Notes under the pieces: generated by a model
Seen by the model: only the letters and a program-made list of their open reading frames with translations
The model's database searches: none
Told to the model about the DNA's origin: nothing
Assembly: GCA_035641315.1 (NCBI GenBank)
Contig: DASQUK010000004.1
Location: 1 to 64,000 of the forward strand
Direction of reading: 5' to 3'
Length of the DNA stretch: 64,000 nt
Origin: DASQUK01 sp035641315
GTDB taxonomy: Bacteria; Actinomycetota; Acidimicrobiia; Acidimicrobiales; VFJN01
Position numbers and translations under genes: made by a program
Shown: positions 34,419 to 42,493 of the stretch, in pieces
Layout of the letters: each line of letters starts with the position of its first letter
How positions within the stretch are numbered: the stretch's first letter is position 1

Positions 34419-35768
34419 TCAGCCCGCCAACAGGTCGCGGGCGACCGCCTCCCACAGGGCGGTCGACAGGCGCAGCGACTCGACGTCCACGCGCTCGTCG
34501 TCGCCGTGGAACATCCGGCCGTAGTCCTCGAAGGTCAACTTCTGGCTGAACAGGCCGAACCCGTAGGCGGTGGCGCCCAGCCGGCGGAAGAAGCGGGCGT
34601 CGGTCGCCCCGACGCTGATCATGGGCACCAGGTGGCTGTCGGCGTAGAAGACCCGCGTGGTGCGGGCCAGGGTGTCCCACAGCGGTGTCTCCACCGGTGA
34701 TTCGGTCGAGGGATCGTCGTGGGCGGCGATCATCTCCACCCGGTCGGCGAGGTCGCCGAGGGCCTCGTCGAGCATGGCCCGGACCTCGGGCAGCGACTGG
34801 CCGGGCAGGGTACGGATGTCGAGCTGCAGCTCGACCTGGTCGGGGATGACGTTGGTCTTGGTGCCGCCGTGGGCCACCGTCGGGGCGATGGTCGTGTGCG
34901 TGCAGGCGTGGAACTGGCGGGCCATGGCCACCGGCAGGTCGGCCAAGGCAGCCACCAGGCGGTCGGGGTCGAGCAGCGGGCCCACGATGTCCTCGGGGTA
35001 GGCGAGCCCCTCCAGGAACCGCCGCCAGGTGTCGTGGATCTGCGTCTCCGGCCGGTACTCGGCCAGGCGCTGCACCACCGCCGCGGCCGTCACCAGGGCG
35101 TTGTCGGTGGCGTAGGGCTGCGAGGCGTGTCCCGGCGTGCCACTGATCCGCAGGGTGCACCAGCACGATCCCTTCTCGCCCACCAGGACCGGCAGCCGCA
35201 GGTCGCCGTCGCCCCCGGGCACGGGGATGCCGCCCGACTCCGTGATCACGTAGTCGGCCCCCACGGCGTCGGCCTCGTGCCGCGACAGGTGCTCGGCCCC
35301 CCAGGTGCCGAGGGCTTCCTCGTCGGCCACGGCCAGGTAGACGAGCGTGCCCTCCGGCCGGAACCCGGCGGTGGCCAGGCGGCGGATGGCCACCGCCATG
35401 GACGCGGTCAGGTTGAGCATGTCGATGGCGCCCCGCCCCCAGACCTCGCCGTCGACCAGCTCGCCCCCGAACGGGTCGCGCCGCCAGCCGGCGGGGTTGG
35501 CCGGCACCACGTCGGTGTGGCCCATGAGCAGCAGGATCGGCGCATCGGGCCGCGTGCCCTCGATGCGGGCGACCAGGCTGGTACGCCCGGGCGCCGGTTC
35601 GTAGCGTTCCAGGTCGAGGCCGGACCCGCCGAGGTAGGTCGCGAGCAGGTCCGCACTGCGCGACTCCTGCCCCGACTCACGGGTGCCGTCGTTGACGCAC
35701 GCGTTGCGGACCAGGTTCTGGAGGAGGTCGGTGACCTCGTGAGTCACGTCGTCGGAGGCGGTCGCCAT
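34419..35768 (-). CDS. M20-family zinc carboxypeptidase/deacylase
   Basis: 449 residues with the M20 metal-site motifs in order: GHTDVVP, GAIDML, VADEEALG and TESGG. The lid/dimerisation domain follows (HASQPYATDNALVTAA) and a final TDARFFRRLG strand. Family members remove a terminal residue or acyl group (dipeptidases, acetylornithine or succinyl-DAP deacylases). The sequence is nearest the general M20/M25/M40 group and no substrate is assigned. ATG 35768 lies 7 nt after TACGGT (35781-35776), a leaderless signal. Confidence 0.87.
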   Translation of the reverse strand: MATASDDVTHEVTDLLQNLVRNACVNDGTRESGQESRSADLLATYLGGSGLDLERYEPAPGRTSLVARIEGTRPDAPILLLMGHTDVVPANPAGWRRDPFGGELVDGEVWGRGAIDMLNLTASMAVAIRRLATAGFRPEGTLVYLAVADEEALGTWGAEHLSRHEADAVGADYVITESGGIPVPGGDGDLRLPVLVGEKGSCWCTLRISGTPGHASQPYATDNALVTAAAVVQRLAEYRPETQIHDTWRRFLEGLAYPEDIVGPLLDPDRLVAALADLPVAMARQFHACTHTTIAPTVAHGGTKTNVIPDQVELQLDIRTLPGQSLPEVRAMLDEALGDLADRVEMIAAHDDPSTESPVETPLWDTLARTTRVFYADSHLVPMISVGATDARFFRRLGATAYGFGLFSQKLTFEDYGRMFHGDDERVDVESLRLSTALWEAVARDLLAG

Positions 35769-35849
35769 CGCCCGCACCGTACCGGTAGCGGCCGCCGCCG
35801 GGGGGTGTCCGACGGATCGGGGCGGCCGTTTGGTTGAATGCAGGCCGTC

Positions 35850-37247
35850 ATGCCGATGAAGCACGTGGTGATCGACGGGTCCAACATGGCCACCGAGGGC
35901 CGCGACGCGCCCAGCCTGGCCCAGCTGGACGAGGCGGTGCGCGCGTTCATCGACGAGTACCAGCCCGAGATCGTGACCGTCGTGGTCGACGCCACGTTCC
36001 CCAACCGGATCAAACCCGAGGAGCGGCAGGTCTACGAGGACGCCGTGGCGGCCAACGAGCTGATCACGCCCCCGGCCGGCGCGGTGGGGCGGGGCGACGC
36101 CTTCGTCCTTCAGATCGCCCGCAAAGTCGACGCCTCGATTCTGTCCAACGACTCGTTCCAGGAGTTCCACGGCGACTACCCCTGGCTGTTCGAGCCCGGG
36201 CGCCTCATCGGCGGCAAGCCGGTGCCCCATGTGGGCTGGGTGTTCATGGAGCGGGTTCCGGTCCGGGGGCCGGCCAGCCGGCGGTCGGTGACCGAGGCCC
36301 GCAAGGCCATCAAGGCGACCAAGCCCTCCAAGGCGACCAAGGCCGCCAAGCGAACCAAGCCCGCCGAGGCGGCCGAGGCTGGCGCGCCCGCAGAGGCCGG
36401 CGAGCCCAAGCGCCGCCGAGCGCGTGCGCGCGTCACCAGCGACGGTGCCGCCGGTGCGGAGCCGACGGAGGCGGCGCCCGGGGGCACCGAAGTGGCCGGC
36501 GACGGAAGGGCCGACGCCGCCCGGGCGGCCAAGGACGTGGAGGCCTACAACGAGGCGCTGCCCTTCATCGAGTTCATCGCCGATCATCCGGTGGGCAGCG
36601 AGGTGGAGGCGACCGTCGAACGGTTCAGCTCGCACGGGGCCTACGTGATGAGTGGCGACGCCCGCGGGTACGTCCCGCTGCGCAACCTCGCCGATCCCGC
36701 ACCGCGCAGCGCTCGGGAGGTGCTCCAGGTCGGGGAGACCCGCCGCTTCGTGGTGGTGGCCATCGACCCACCGCGTCGAGGGATCGACCTGGCGCTCCCC
36801 GGCGTCGTCGAGGTCCCGGAAGGTCAGGCGCCACCCGCCCCCGAGCAAGTGGTCGAGGCCTTGACGGCACCCGAGGCGCCGGAGCCGCCGGAAACCGCAG
36901 AACTGCCCGCCAAGAAGACATCGGCACGCCGGTCGACGGCCAAGCAGGCGAAGGCGGCAGCGGCAAGGCCCGCGGCCAAGCGCACGGCCAAGGACGCGGC
37001 GGCCAAGGCGACGGCGGCAAAGGGTCGTGCCAAGGCGGCGGCCAAGGCGACGCCGGCCAGGGGTCGTGCCAAGGCGGCGGCCAAGCGGAGCACCGCCGGG
37101 ACCGCTGCCAAGGCGGCGCCGGTGAGGAAGAGCGCGACCGAGAAGACGCGAGCCAGGAAGGCACCGGCCACGAAGGCGCCCGCCAAGAAGACTGCATCCA
37201 GCAAGGCGGGGGCCAAGAAGGCTCCCGCCTCCCGGGGCGGTCGCTAG
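35850..37247 (+). CDS. NYN/PIN-like nuclease with S1 domain and histone-H1-like tail
   Basis: About 465 residues in four parts. Residues 1-135 are a Zc3h12a-like NYN nuclease (VVIDGSNMATEGR, VVVDATFPNRI, GRGDAFVLQIARKVDASILSND), with acidic residues placed for metal. Residues 135-235 form a Lys/Ala linker with KATK repeats. Residues 240-315 are an S1 RNA-binding domain (VGSEVEATVERFSSHGAYV, YVPLRNLAD). The last 130 residues are an almost purely Lys/Ala/Arg/Thr tail with AKKA- and AAKA-type repeats, like histone H1. The protein probably cleaves or scans RNA while bound to nucleic acid. Starts at 35838, 35850 or 35856 are possible. Confidence 0.8.
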   Translation: MPMKHVVIDGSNMATEGRDAPSLAQLDEAVRAFIDEYQPEIVTVVVDATFPNRIKPEERQVYEDAVAANELITPPAGAVGRGDAFVLQIARKVDASILSNDSFQEFHGDYPWLFEPGRLIGGKPVPHVGWVFMERVPVRGPASRRSVTEARKAIKATKPSKATKAAKRTKPAEAAEAGAPAEAGEPKRRRARARVTSDGAAGAEPTEAAPGGTEVAGDGRADAARAAKDVEAYNEALPFIEFIADHPVGSEVEATVERFSSHGAYVMSGDARGYVPLRNLADPAPRSAREVLQVGETRRFVVVAIDPPRRGIDLALPGVVEVPEGQAPPAPEQVVEALTAPEAPEPPETAELPAKKTSARRSTAKQAKAAAARPAAKRTAKDAAAKATAAKGRAKAAAKATPARGRAKAAAKRSTAGTAAKAAPVRKSATEKTRARKAPATKAPAKKTASSKAGAKKAPASRGGR

Positions 37248-37258
37248 ATTCCGCACGC

Positions 37259-38044
37259 GTGCGCATCGCCACCTGGAACGTCAACGCCCTGACGGCCGAG
37301 CGGCTGGCGCGCATCTGGGAGTGGCTCGAGGTGGCGCAGCCCGACATCCTCTGCCTCCAGGAGACCAAGGTCAGCGACACCGCGTTCCCCGCCCTCGACC
37401 TCCACGCCCGCGGCTACGCCAGCGTCCACCACGGCCGGGGCCGCTGGAACGGGGTGGCGATCGCCAGCCGGGTGGGCCTCGACGACCCCGTGTCGGGGTT
37501 CGGCGACGGCGGGCCCCCGGACGACGAGGCCCGCCTCGTGTCGGCGACCTGCGACGGCGTGCGGGTGTCGTCGGTGTACGTCCCCAACGGCCGGGCCGTG
37601 GGGCACGAGCAGTTCCATCACAAGCTCCGCTGGCTGGGCCGGCTGCGGGCCCACGTCGAGGCCGAGTCCCGGTTGTACGACGACGCCGCCGGCATCGCCC
37701 TCTGCGGCGACTTCAACGTCGCTCCCGACGACATCGACGTGTGGGACCCCAAGGCCGTCCACGGCGCCACCCACGTCACGCCCGAGGAGCGGGCGACCCT
37801 CGCCGAGCTGGAGGCGTTCGGCCTGCGCGACGCCTTGCGGGAGCAGTACCCCGGCGAGCCCCAGCTGTTCAGCTGGTGGGACTATCGCGCCGGCGCCTTC
37901 CACAAGCACCAGGGCATGCGCATCGACCTCATGATGCTGTCGTCGGGCCTCGCCGACCGGGTGACGTGGGCGTTCATCGACCGCAACGCCCGCAAGGGCC
38001 AGAAGCCCAGCGACCACGCGCCGCAGTTCGTGGACGTCGGCTAG
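37259..38044 (+). CDS. xthA: Exodeoxyribonuclease III
   Basis: 261 residues of the exonuclease/endonuclease/phosphatase fold. Motifs: ATWNVNAL, LQETKVSD (metal Glu), YVPNGR, GDFNVAPDDIDVWDP, and SWWDYRAGAFHKHQGMRIDLMM with SDHAPQ at the end (catalytic His). It acts as AP endonuclease and 3'-5' exonuclease in base excision repair. GTG 37259 is 8 nt after TAGATT (37245-37250), which includes the stop codon of the upstream gene. A separate leaderless message inside an apparently continuous pair is therefore likely. The stop overlaps that of the convergent sigma-like gene. Confidence 0.93.
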   Translation: MRIATWNVNALTAERLARIWEWLEVAQPDILCLQETKVSDTAFPALDLHARGYASVHHGRGRWNGVAIASRVGLDDPVSGFGDGGPPDDEARLVSATCDGVRVSSVYVPNGRAVGHEQFHHKLRWLGRLRAHVEAESRLYDDAAGIALCGDFNVAPDDIDVWDPKAVHGATHVTPEERATLAELEAFGLRDALREQYPGEPQLFSWWDYRAGAFHKHQGMRIDLMMLSSGLADRVTWAFIDRNARKGQKPSDHAPQFVDVG

Positions 38045-38373
38045 CTCAAGGTGGGCGGGGCCCCGAGGGCCCCCCGCAGCTTGTCCAATCCATCAGCGAG
38101 GGCGTGGCGGACCCGCTCACGCGACAGCCCGAGCTCGTCCTGCAGCTCCTGCAACGTGCGCGGTGCCTGGCCGTCGAGCCCGAAGCGGGCCCGGACGATC
38201 ACCCGCTCCGTGTCCGTCAACCTCCACAGCGCGTGTTGCGGCAGGGCATGCAGCGCGACCAGATCGTCGTCGGGGTCGGACCGCACGTCGATGGGCTCGA
38301 GCTGCTCGGCATCGTCGCCGTCGTCCCGGTAGGGCCACCCGTCCTCGCTGATGAAGTCGAAGGGATCACCCAT
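38041..38373 (-). CDS. Small protein consisting of sigma-70 region 4
   Basis: About 110 residues. The first half is acidic (DPFDFISEDGWPYRDDGDD). The second half matches sigma region 4.1-4.2 of primary-type sigma factors: LTDTERVIVRARFGLDGQ, then TLQELQDELGLSRERVRHALADGLDKLRG. There is no region 2 or 3, so it cannot be a complete sigma factor. It may bind the RNA polymerase beta flap or -35 DNA as a modulator. ATG 38373 gives a compact start; a TTG at 38394 would add seven residues. The last four bases overlap the end of xthA. Confidence 0.72.
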   Translation of the reverse strand: MGDPFDFISEDGWPYRDDGDDAEQLEPIDVRSDPDDDLVALHALPQHALWRLTDTERVIVRARFGLDGQAPRTLQELQDELGLSRERVRHALADGLDKLRGALGAPPTLS

Positions 38374-38404
38374 GCACCACTTGTCGCGCGCCAATAGCGC
38401 CAGG

Positions 38405-40528
38405 TCAACCCACCGGGCTCAGGGCTGCCAGCAGACCGGGACCGATCCGGCCCGCCAGCAGCGGCCCCATCCCGGGGATCGCCGCCAGCTCGTCGGTGGT
38501 CGACGGCCGCGCCTCGGCGATGGCCTCCAGCAGGTGGTCGTCGACCAGCGCCACCGGCTCGACGCGGGCCGCGCGGGCCTGCTCCTCCCGCCATGCCAGC
38601 AACGCGTGCAGGGCCTCGGCAGTCGCTGGACGTCCGGCCCGAGACATGACCTCCGCTCCCACGGCCGCTCGGGCCGGGGGAGCGGGCGATGTGTTGGCCC
38701 CCGCCAGGTCTCCCTTGAGCCCGGCGAGCCGCTGACGCCAGTCGGCAGGCGGCTCGGACCACTCGGCGGGCGGCGCCGGCGCCCGCCCGCGCTCGGCCAG
38801 GCCGGCCAGCCAGGGTGTCAGCCGGCGCTCGCTCGCCCGGTCCCCGAACGTCCGGTGGGCGGCCCACGAGCCACGCAGCTCGTCTTCCGCGCGGGTCATG
38901 GCCACGTACAGCAGGCGGGCCTCCTCGGCCCGCTCGGCGGCGGTGCGGGCGTGCGCGATGGGGACGAAGCCGTCCTCCAGCCCTGCGAGGTGCACGACCG
39001 GCCACTCCAGGCCCTTGGCGGCGTGGAAGGTGGCCAGCGTGACGGCGTCGCCCCAGCCGTCGCCGCCCTCGGCGCTGAACGTGGCTGTCAACCAGGTGAG
39101 GAACCCGGTCGTGGTGGCGCCCGAGTCCAGTCGCAGGTGGTCGTGGGCGAGCTCGACGACGAGATCGAGCTCGGCCCGGTCCCGCGCGGCGGACCCGTCG
39201 TCGTGGGTGCCGGTGGCGCCGTCGTCCTCGCCGGCCTCGTCCGGCGGAGCCGCCAGCGCCAGCGCCGCCAGGTCGGGAAGGTGGGCGCCGAGGGGACCGT
39301 CCGCCCGCCGCAGCAGGTCCAGCGCCTCCCGCACCGCCCGGTGGTCGAGCAGCGTGTCGGATCCCCGCACCCGGTGGGGAATCCCCGCCTGGCGGAGCGC
39401 CTGGGCCAGCAGCGGGATCTGCCCGTGTGTGCGCACCAGGATCGCCTGCGACGACCACGCCGCACGTGGGCCCCGCCGGTCGCGCACGGCGCGGGCGATG
39501 GCGCGGGCCTCGTCGTGGTCGCTGGCGTGGCGTTCGAGGGTCGGGGCCAGGCCGTCGGGCCGCCGCGCCCGCACGGTGCGCTCGGCGACGCCGGCGGCCC
39601 GCAGCACGTCGCCGGCCGCCGCGAGGATCGACGGGGTGGAGCGGTAGCTCCCCACCAGCTCGATGACCTCGGTGGGTGGGTAGAGACGGCGGAAGTCCTG
39701 GAGGAAGCCGGCGTCGGCGCCGTTCCAGCCGTAGATCGCCTGGTGGGGATCGCCGACGACGCACAGGTCGTAGCTGTCACCCCGCCAGGCCTCCAGCAGG
39801 CGCAGCTGGAGCGGGTTGACGTCCTGGAACTCGTCCACGAAGAGGTGGCGGTGCCGCCAGCGCTGGGCGGCGGCGAAGCTCGGGTCGGTCTCGATGTGGT
39901 GGCTGCACAGCCGCAGCAGGTCGTCGAAGTCGACCATGCGTGCCCGCCGCTTGACCTCCTCGTAGCGGCGGTACAGGTCGGCGATCCGCTTGGGTGGTCC
40001 GGGTGTGCGCCGGCGGGCCGCGGCCACGGCCTCGGCGTAGCCGTCGGGACCGGCGAGCCGGGCCTTGGCCCATTCGATCTCGGTGGCGACCTGGGCCACG
40101 GTGAGCGGAGCCCCCTGACCCCGCTGCCCGGCACGGCCACGCGCACCGCCTCGCGGCTCGCCGACGATGTCCTTGAGCAGCCGGCTCTTGCGGACCAGCA
40201 GGCCCGGCGGCTCGCGGCCCTCGTCGGCCCACCGGCCTCGCAACTGGGCGAAGGCGACGCCGTGGAACGTGCCGGCGGCCACGGCGTCGCGCAGGCCCAG
40301 GTACCGGAGCCGGTCCCGCAGCTCGCGCGCCGCCTTGCGCGTGAAGGTGAGGGCGAGGACGTGGCTGGCGTCGGCGTCGCCGGTCTCGACCCGCCAGGCG
40401 ATGCGGCGGGTGAGCACCCGGGTCTTGCCCGATCCCGCGGGGGCCAGGATGGCCAGCGGTTGGGCGGGCGAGGTGACGGCGCGCCGCTGCGCCTCGTCGA
40501 GGTCGTGGAGCAGGCGGTCGACGGCCAC
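38405..40528 (-). CDS. uvrD2: ATP-dependent DNA helicase UvrD2 with HRDC domain
   Basis: 707 residues, superfamily 1A. Motifs: Walker A LAPAGSGKTRVL, TFTRKAARELRDRL, DEFQDVNPLQ, GDPHQAIYGW, TFHAAKGLEW and YVAMTRAEDEL. The C-terminal 80 residues are an HRDC domain (LHALLAWREEQARAA, TTDELAAIPGMG), the arrangement of mycobacterial UvrD2. It unwinds 3'-tailed duplexes in repair. The family's tetracysteine zinc motif between helicase core and HRDC is not visible here; a Pro/Ala linker takes its place. GTG 40528 is 8 nt from TAACGT (leaderless), divergent from the zincin gene. Confidence 0.9.
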   Translation of the reverse strand: MAVDRLLHDLDEAQRRAVTSPAQPLAILAPAGSGKTRVLTRRIAWRVETGDADASHVLALTFTRKAARELRDRLRYLGLRDAVAAGTFHGVAFAQLRGRWADEGREPPGLLVRKSRLLKDIVGEPRGGARGRAGQRGQGAPLTVAQVATEIEWAKARLAGPDGYAEAVAAARRRTPGPPKRIADLYRRYEEVKRRARMVDFDDLLRLCSHHIETDPSFAAAQRWRHRHLFVDEFQDVNPLQLRLLEAWRGDSYDLCVVGDPHQAIYGWNGADAGFLQDFRRLYPPTEVIELVGSYRSTPSILAAAGDVLRAAGVAERTVRARRPDGLAPTLERHASDHDEARAIARAVRDRRGPRAAWSSQAILVRTHGQIPLLAQALRQAGIPHRVRGSDTLLDHRAVREALDLLRRADGPLGAHLPDLAALALAAPPDEAGEDDGATGTHDDGSAARDRAELDLVVELAHDHLRLDSGATTTGFLTWLTATFSAEGGDGWGDAVTLATFHAAKGLEWPVVHLAGLEDGFVPIAHARTAAERAEEARLLYVAMTRAEDELRGSWAAHRTFGDRASERRLTPWLAGLAERGRAPAPPAEWSEPPADWRQRLAGLKGDLAGANTSPAPPARAAVGAEVMSRAGRPATAEALHALLAWREEQARAARVEPVALVDDHLLEAIAEARPSTTDELAAIPGMGPLLAGRIGPGLLAALSPVG

Positions 40529-40536
40529 TGCCGCAG

Positions 40537-40558
40537 ACGTTAGAGCCACCTCTACGCT
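40537..40558. promoter_or_regulatory. Divergent leaderless promoter pair for uvrD2 and the mini-zincin
   Basis: TAACGT on the minus strand (40542-40537) is 8 nt from the uvrD2 GTG at 40528. TACGCT on the plus strand (40553-40558) is 6 nt from the zincin ATG at 40565. The two start codons are only 36 bp apart, so both messages must be leaderless or nearly so. Confidence 0.5.
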
Positions 40559-40564
40559 GCGGCG

Positions 40565-40918
40565 ATGATCGATGTGGCCCCCGACCGTTTCGAGGAGCTG
40601 GTGGGCGAGGCCCTGGACACCATCCCCGACGAGCTGGCCCGGTACATGGACAACGTGGCCGTGTTGGTTGAGGACGGCGTGCCGCACGGCAGGCTCCTCG
40701 GCCTCTACGAGGGCGTGCCGCTGACCAAGCGGGGGGAGTGGTACGGCACCGGCGCCCTGACGCTGCCCGACCGCATCACGATCTTTCGGCTGCCGATCTG
40801 CGCGCACGCCCGCACGGAGCAGCAGGTGGTCGAGCAGGTGCGGGTGACGGTGATCCACGAGATCGCCCACCACTTCGGCATCGACGATGCCCGCCTCGGC
40901 GAGCTCGGCTGGGCCTGA
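40565..40918 (+). CDS. Minimal zinc metallopeptidase (zincin-like, DUF1025 type)
   Basis: 117 residues with VIHEIAHHFGID: an HExxH zinc site plus a downstream Asp as third ligand. The whole protein is one small zincin fold starting FEELVGEALDTIPDELARYMDNVAVLVED. Members of this family are among the smallest metalloproteases; their substrates are not known. There is no signal peptide, so it is cytosolic. Start at 40565 because TACGCT ends 6 nt upstream. The following gene begins 32 bp later with its own promoter-like hexamer. Confidence 0.82.
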   Translation: MIDVAPDRFEELVGEALDTIPDELARYMDNVAVLVEDGVPHGRLLGLYEGVPLTKRGEWYGTGALTLPDRITIFRLPICAHARTEQQVVEQVRVTVIHEIAHHFGIDDARLGELGWA

Positions 40919-40950
40919 TCGTCGGGTGAGGCAGGGATAACCTTCGCCAC

Positions 40951-41601
40951 GTGCCGTTCCCGCGCAAGCTCCTCAACGACGACGAGGAGATCGTCCTCGA
41001 CCTCCATCCGCACTGGTGGTTCTTCGCGCCGCCACTGTTCGCGCTGGTCGGCGCCATCATCCTCGGCATCCTGGCGCTGGCCTACGACGTCCACACCGGC
41101 CTCCAGATCCCCGTCGGCCTCCTCGTGCTGGTGTGCCTGGGTTGGTTCGGCTGGCGCTACTGCCGTTGGATCACCACCAACTTCGTGTGCACCACCGACC
41201 GGCTGATCTACCGGCACGGTGTGCTCTCCAAGCACGGCATCGAGATCCCGCTCGACCGGGTCAACACGGTGTTCTTCCGGCAGTCGATCTTCGAGCGGAT
41301 CGTCGGCGCCGGCGACCTCGTGATCGAGTCGGCGGGCGAGATGGGCCGCCAGCGGTTCTCCAACGTGCGCAAGCCTTCGGCGGTGCAGAACGAGATCTAC
41401 CGCCAGATCGAGGCCAACGAGAACCGCAAGTACGATCGGATGGGCGTCTCCGCCGCCGCCGGCACGGCCGCAGCCACCAGGGCCGACGACACCGAGTCGA
41501 TCCCGGCCCAGATCCGCGAGCTCGACGAGCTGCGCAAGCAGGGCCTGCTCACCGAGGAAGAGTTCGCCCGCAAGAAGCAGCAACTGCTCGATCGCATGTG
41601 A
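40951..41601 (+). CDS. Membrane protein with bacterial PH domain and C-terminal SHOCT
   Basis: 216 residues. Two adjacent membrane helices (about 25-46 and 50-68) are followed by a YdbS/bPH2-type domain (TNFVCTTDRLIYRHGVLSKHGIEIPLDRVNTVFF, given here in part: RHGVLSKHGIEIPL). A flexible stretch comes next, then a SHOCT motif at the end (AQIRELDELRKQGLLTEEEF), a short helical pair that mediates oligomerisation. The family is of unknown function, sometimes linked to membrane stress. GTG 40951 is 7 nt after TAACCT, another leaderless signal. Confidence 0.85.
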   Translation: MPFPRKLLNDDEEIVLDLHPHWWFFAPPLFALVGAIILGILALAYDVHTGLQIPVGLLVLVCLGWFGWRYCRWITTNFVCTTDRLIYRHGVLSKHGIEIPLDRVNTVFFRQSIFERIVGAGDLVIESAGEMGRQRFSNVRKPSAVQNEIYRQIEANENRKYDRMGVSAAAGTAAATRADDTESIPAQIRELDELRKQGLLTEEEFARKKQQLLDRM

Positions 41602-41791
41602 GGGCTCCGCCCATCCAAACCCCGCTCACGGGTCCTGTCGCTGCCGGTGCGGCGCCTACCGCCGCCGGCGCCGTTAGGCGCCGACAGCGGCGCCGCATCC
41701 TCAGCGCCACCCGTTCGCTCCCGCCTCGGAGCCTGGCATCAATGGCCTCGGCCTGCGGCCGAGCCGTAGTTCCCATCAGCGTGGCCGCGCC
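41602..41791. other. 190-bp intergenic region with two GC hairpins
   Basis: No gene is visible here. One inverted repeat has perfect arms GGCGCCTA (41651-41658) and TAGGCGCC (41675-41682), with additional GGCGCC boxes around it. A second hairpin has arms CTCGGCC (41747-41753) and GGCCGAG (41757-41763) with a 3-nt loop. They may terminate the upstream gene or be unrelated repeats. No T-run follows. Confidence 0.55.
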
Positions 41792-42493
41792 GTGACCGCG
41801 CCGCGGGTCGTCAGCCTGGTGCCGTCGGTCACCGAGACCCTGCTGGCGTGGGGCGTGACGCCGGTGGCCTGCACCCGGTTCTGCGAGCAGCCCGACCTGC
41901 CGCACGTGGGCGGCACCAAGGACCCGGACGTCGCGGCCATCGTCGAGCTGCGACCCGACCTGGTGGTCATGTGCGTCGAGGAGAACCGGCGCGAGGACGC
42001 CGATGCCCTGGCCGAGGCCGATGTCGCCACTGCCGCGCTGTCGATCGACGGGGTCGCGGACGTGGCGCCCGCCCTGCGGACGCTGGCCGGGCTGGTGGGG
42101 GTCGACCCGGAGCGGGTGGAGGAGGTCGACACCGAGCCGAGCCCGGTGCACGACCGCGTGCGGGCCTTCGTCCCCGTCTGGAAGCGGCCGTGGATGAGCC
42201 TCGCCGGCGGGACCTACGGGTCCTCGCTGCTGGCCGCCATCGGCGTCGACAACGTCTTCGCCGACGCTGCCGAGCGCTACCCGACGGTGACGCTGGAGGA
42301 GGCCCGGGCCCGCCGCCCCGACGTGGTGCTGGCGCCGAGCGAGCCCTATCCGTTCCGTGAGCGGCATGTGCCTCTGCTGGAGGAGGTGGCGCCGGTGGTG
42401 CTGGTCGACGGCCAGGACCTGTTCTGGTGGGGCGCCCGCACTCGCGCCGCCATCGAGCGCCTGCGGCGTGCCCTCGACCTCAACCCTCGGTGA
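41792..42493 (+). CDS. BtuF/FhuD-like metal-chelate-binding protein without export signal
   Basis: 233 residues with the two-lobed, helical-backbone fold of vitamin B12 and siderophore receptors: VVSLVPSVTETLLAWG, then VGGTKDPDVAAIVELRPDLVVM, and the C-terminal lobe SLAGGTYGSSLLAAIGVDNVF. Normally such proteins are exported, but no signal peptide or lipobox precedes the first domain and no in-frame upstream start would add one. No BtuCD-type permease is nearby. It may be a cytosolic cobalamin/corrinoid binder, as found in several actinobacteria. The 3' end overlaps galK by 14 bases. Confidence 0.78.
   Translation: MTAPRVVSLVPSVTETLLAWGVTPVACTRFCEQPDLPHVGGTKDPDVAAIVELRPDLVVMCVEENRREDADALAEADVATAALSIDGVADVAPALRTLAGLVGVDPERVEEVDTEPSPVHDRVRAFVPVWKRPWMSLAGGTYGSSLLAAIGVDNVFADAAERYPTVTLEEARARRPDVVLAPSEPYPFRERHVPLLEEVAPVVLVDGQDLFWWGARTRAAIERLRRALDLNPR

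Noticed and set aside
36900..37220. Short repeated units, at first sight like a tandem-repeat or CRISPR-like array
   Set aside because: The units are codons for Ala-Lys-rich motifs in frame with the NYN-S1 protein; unit lengths vary and there are no spacers.
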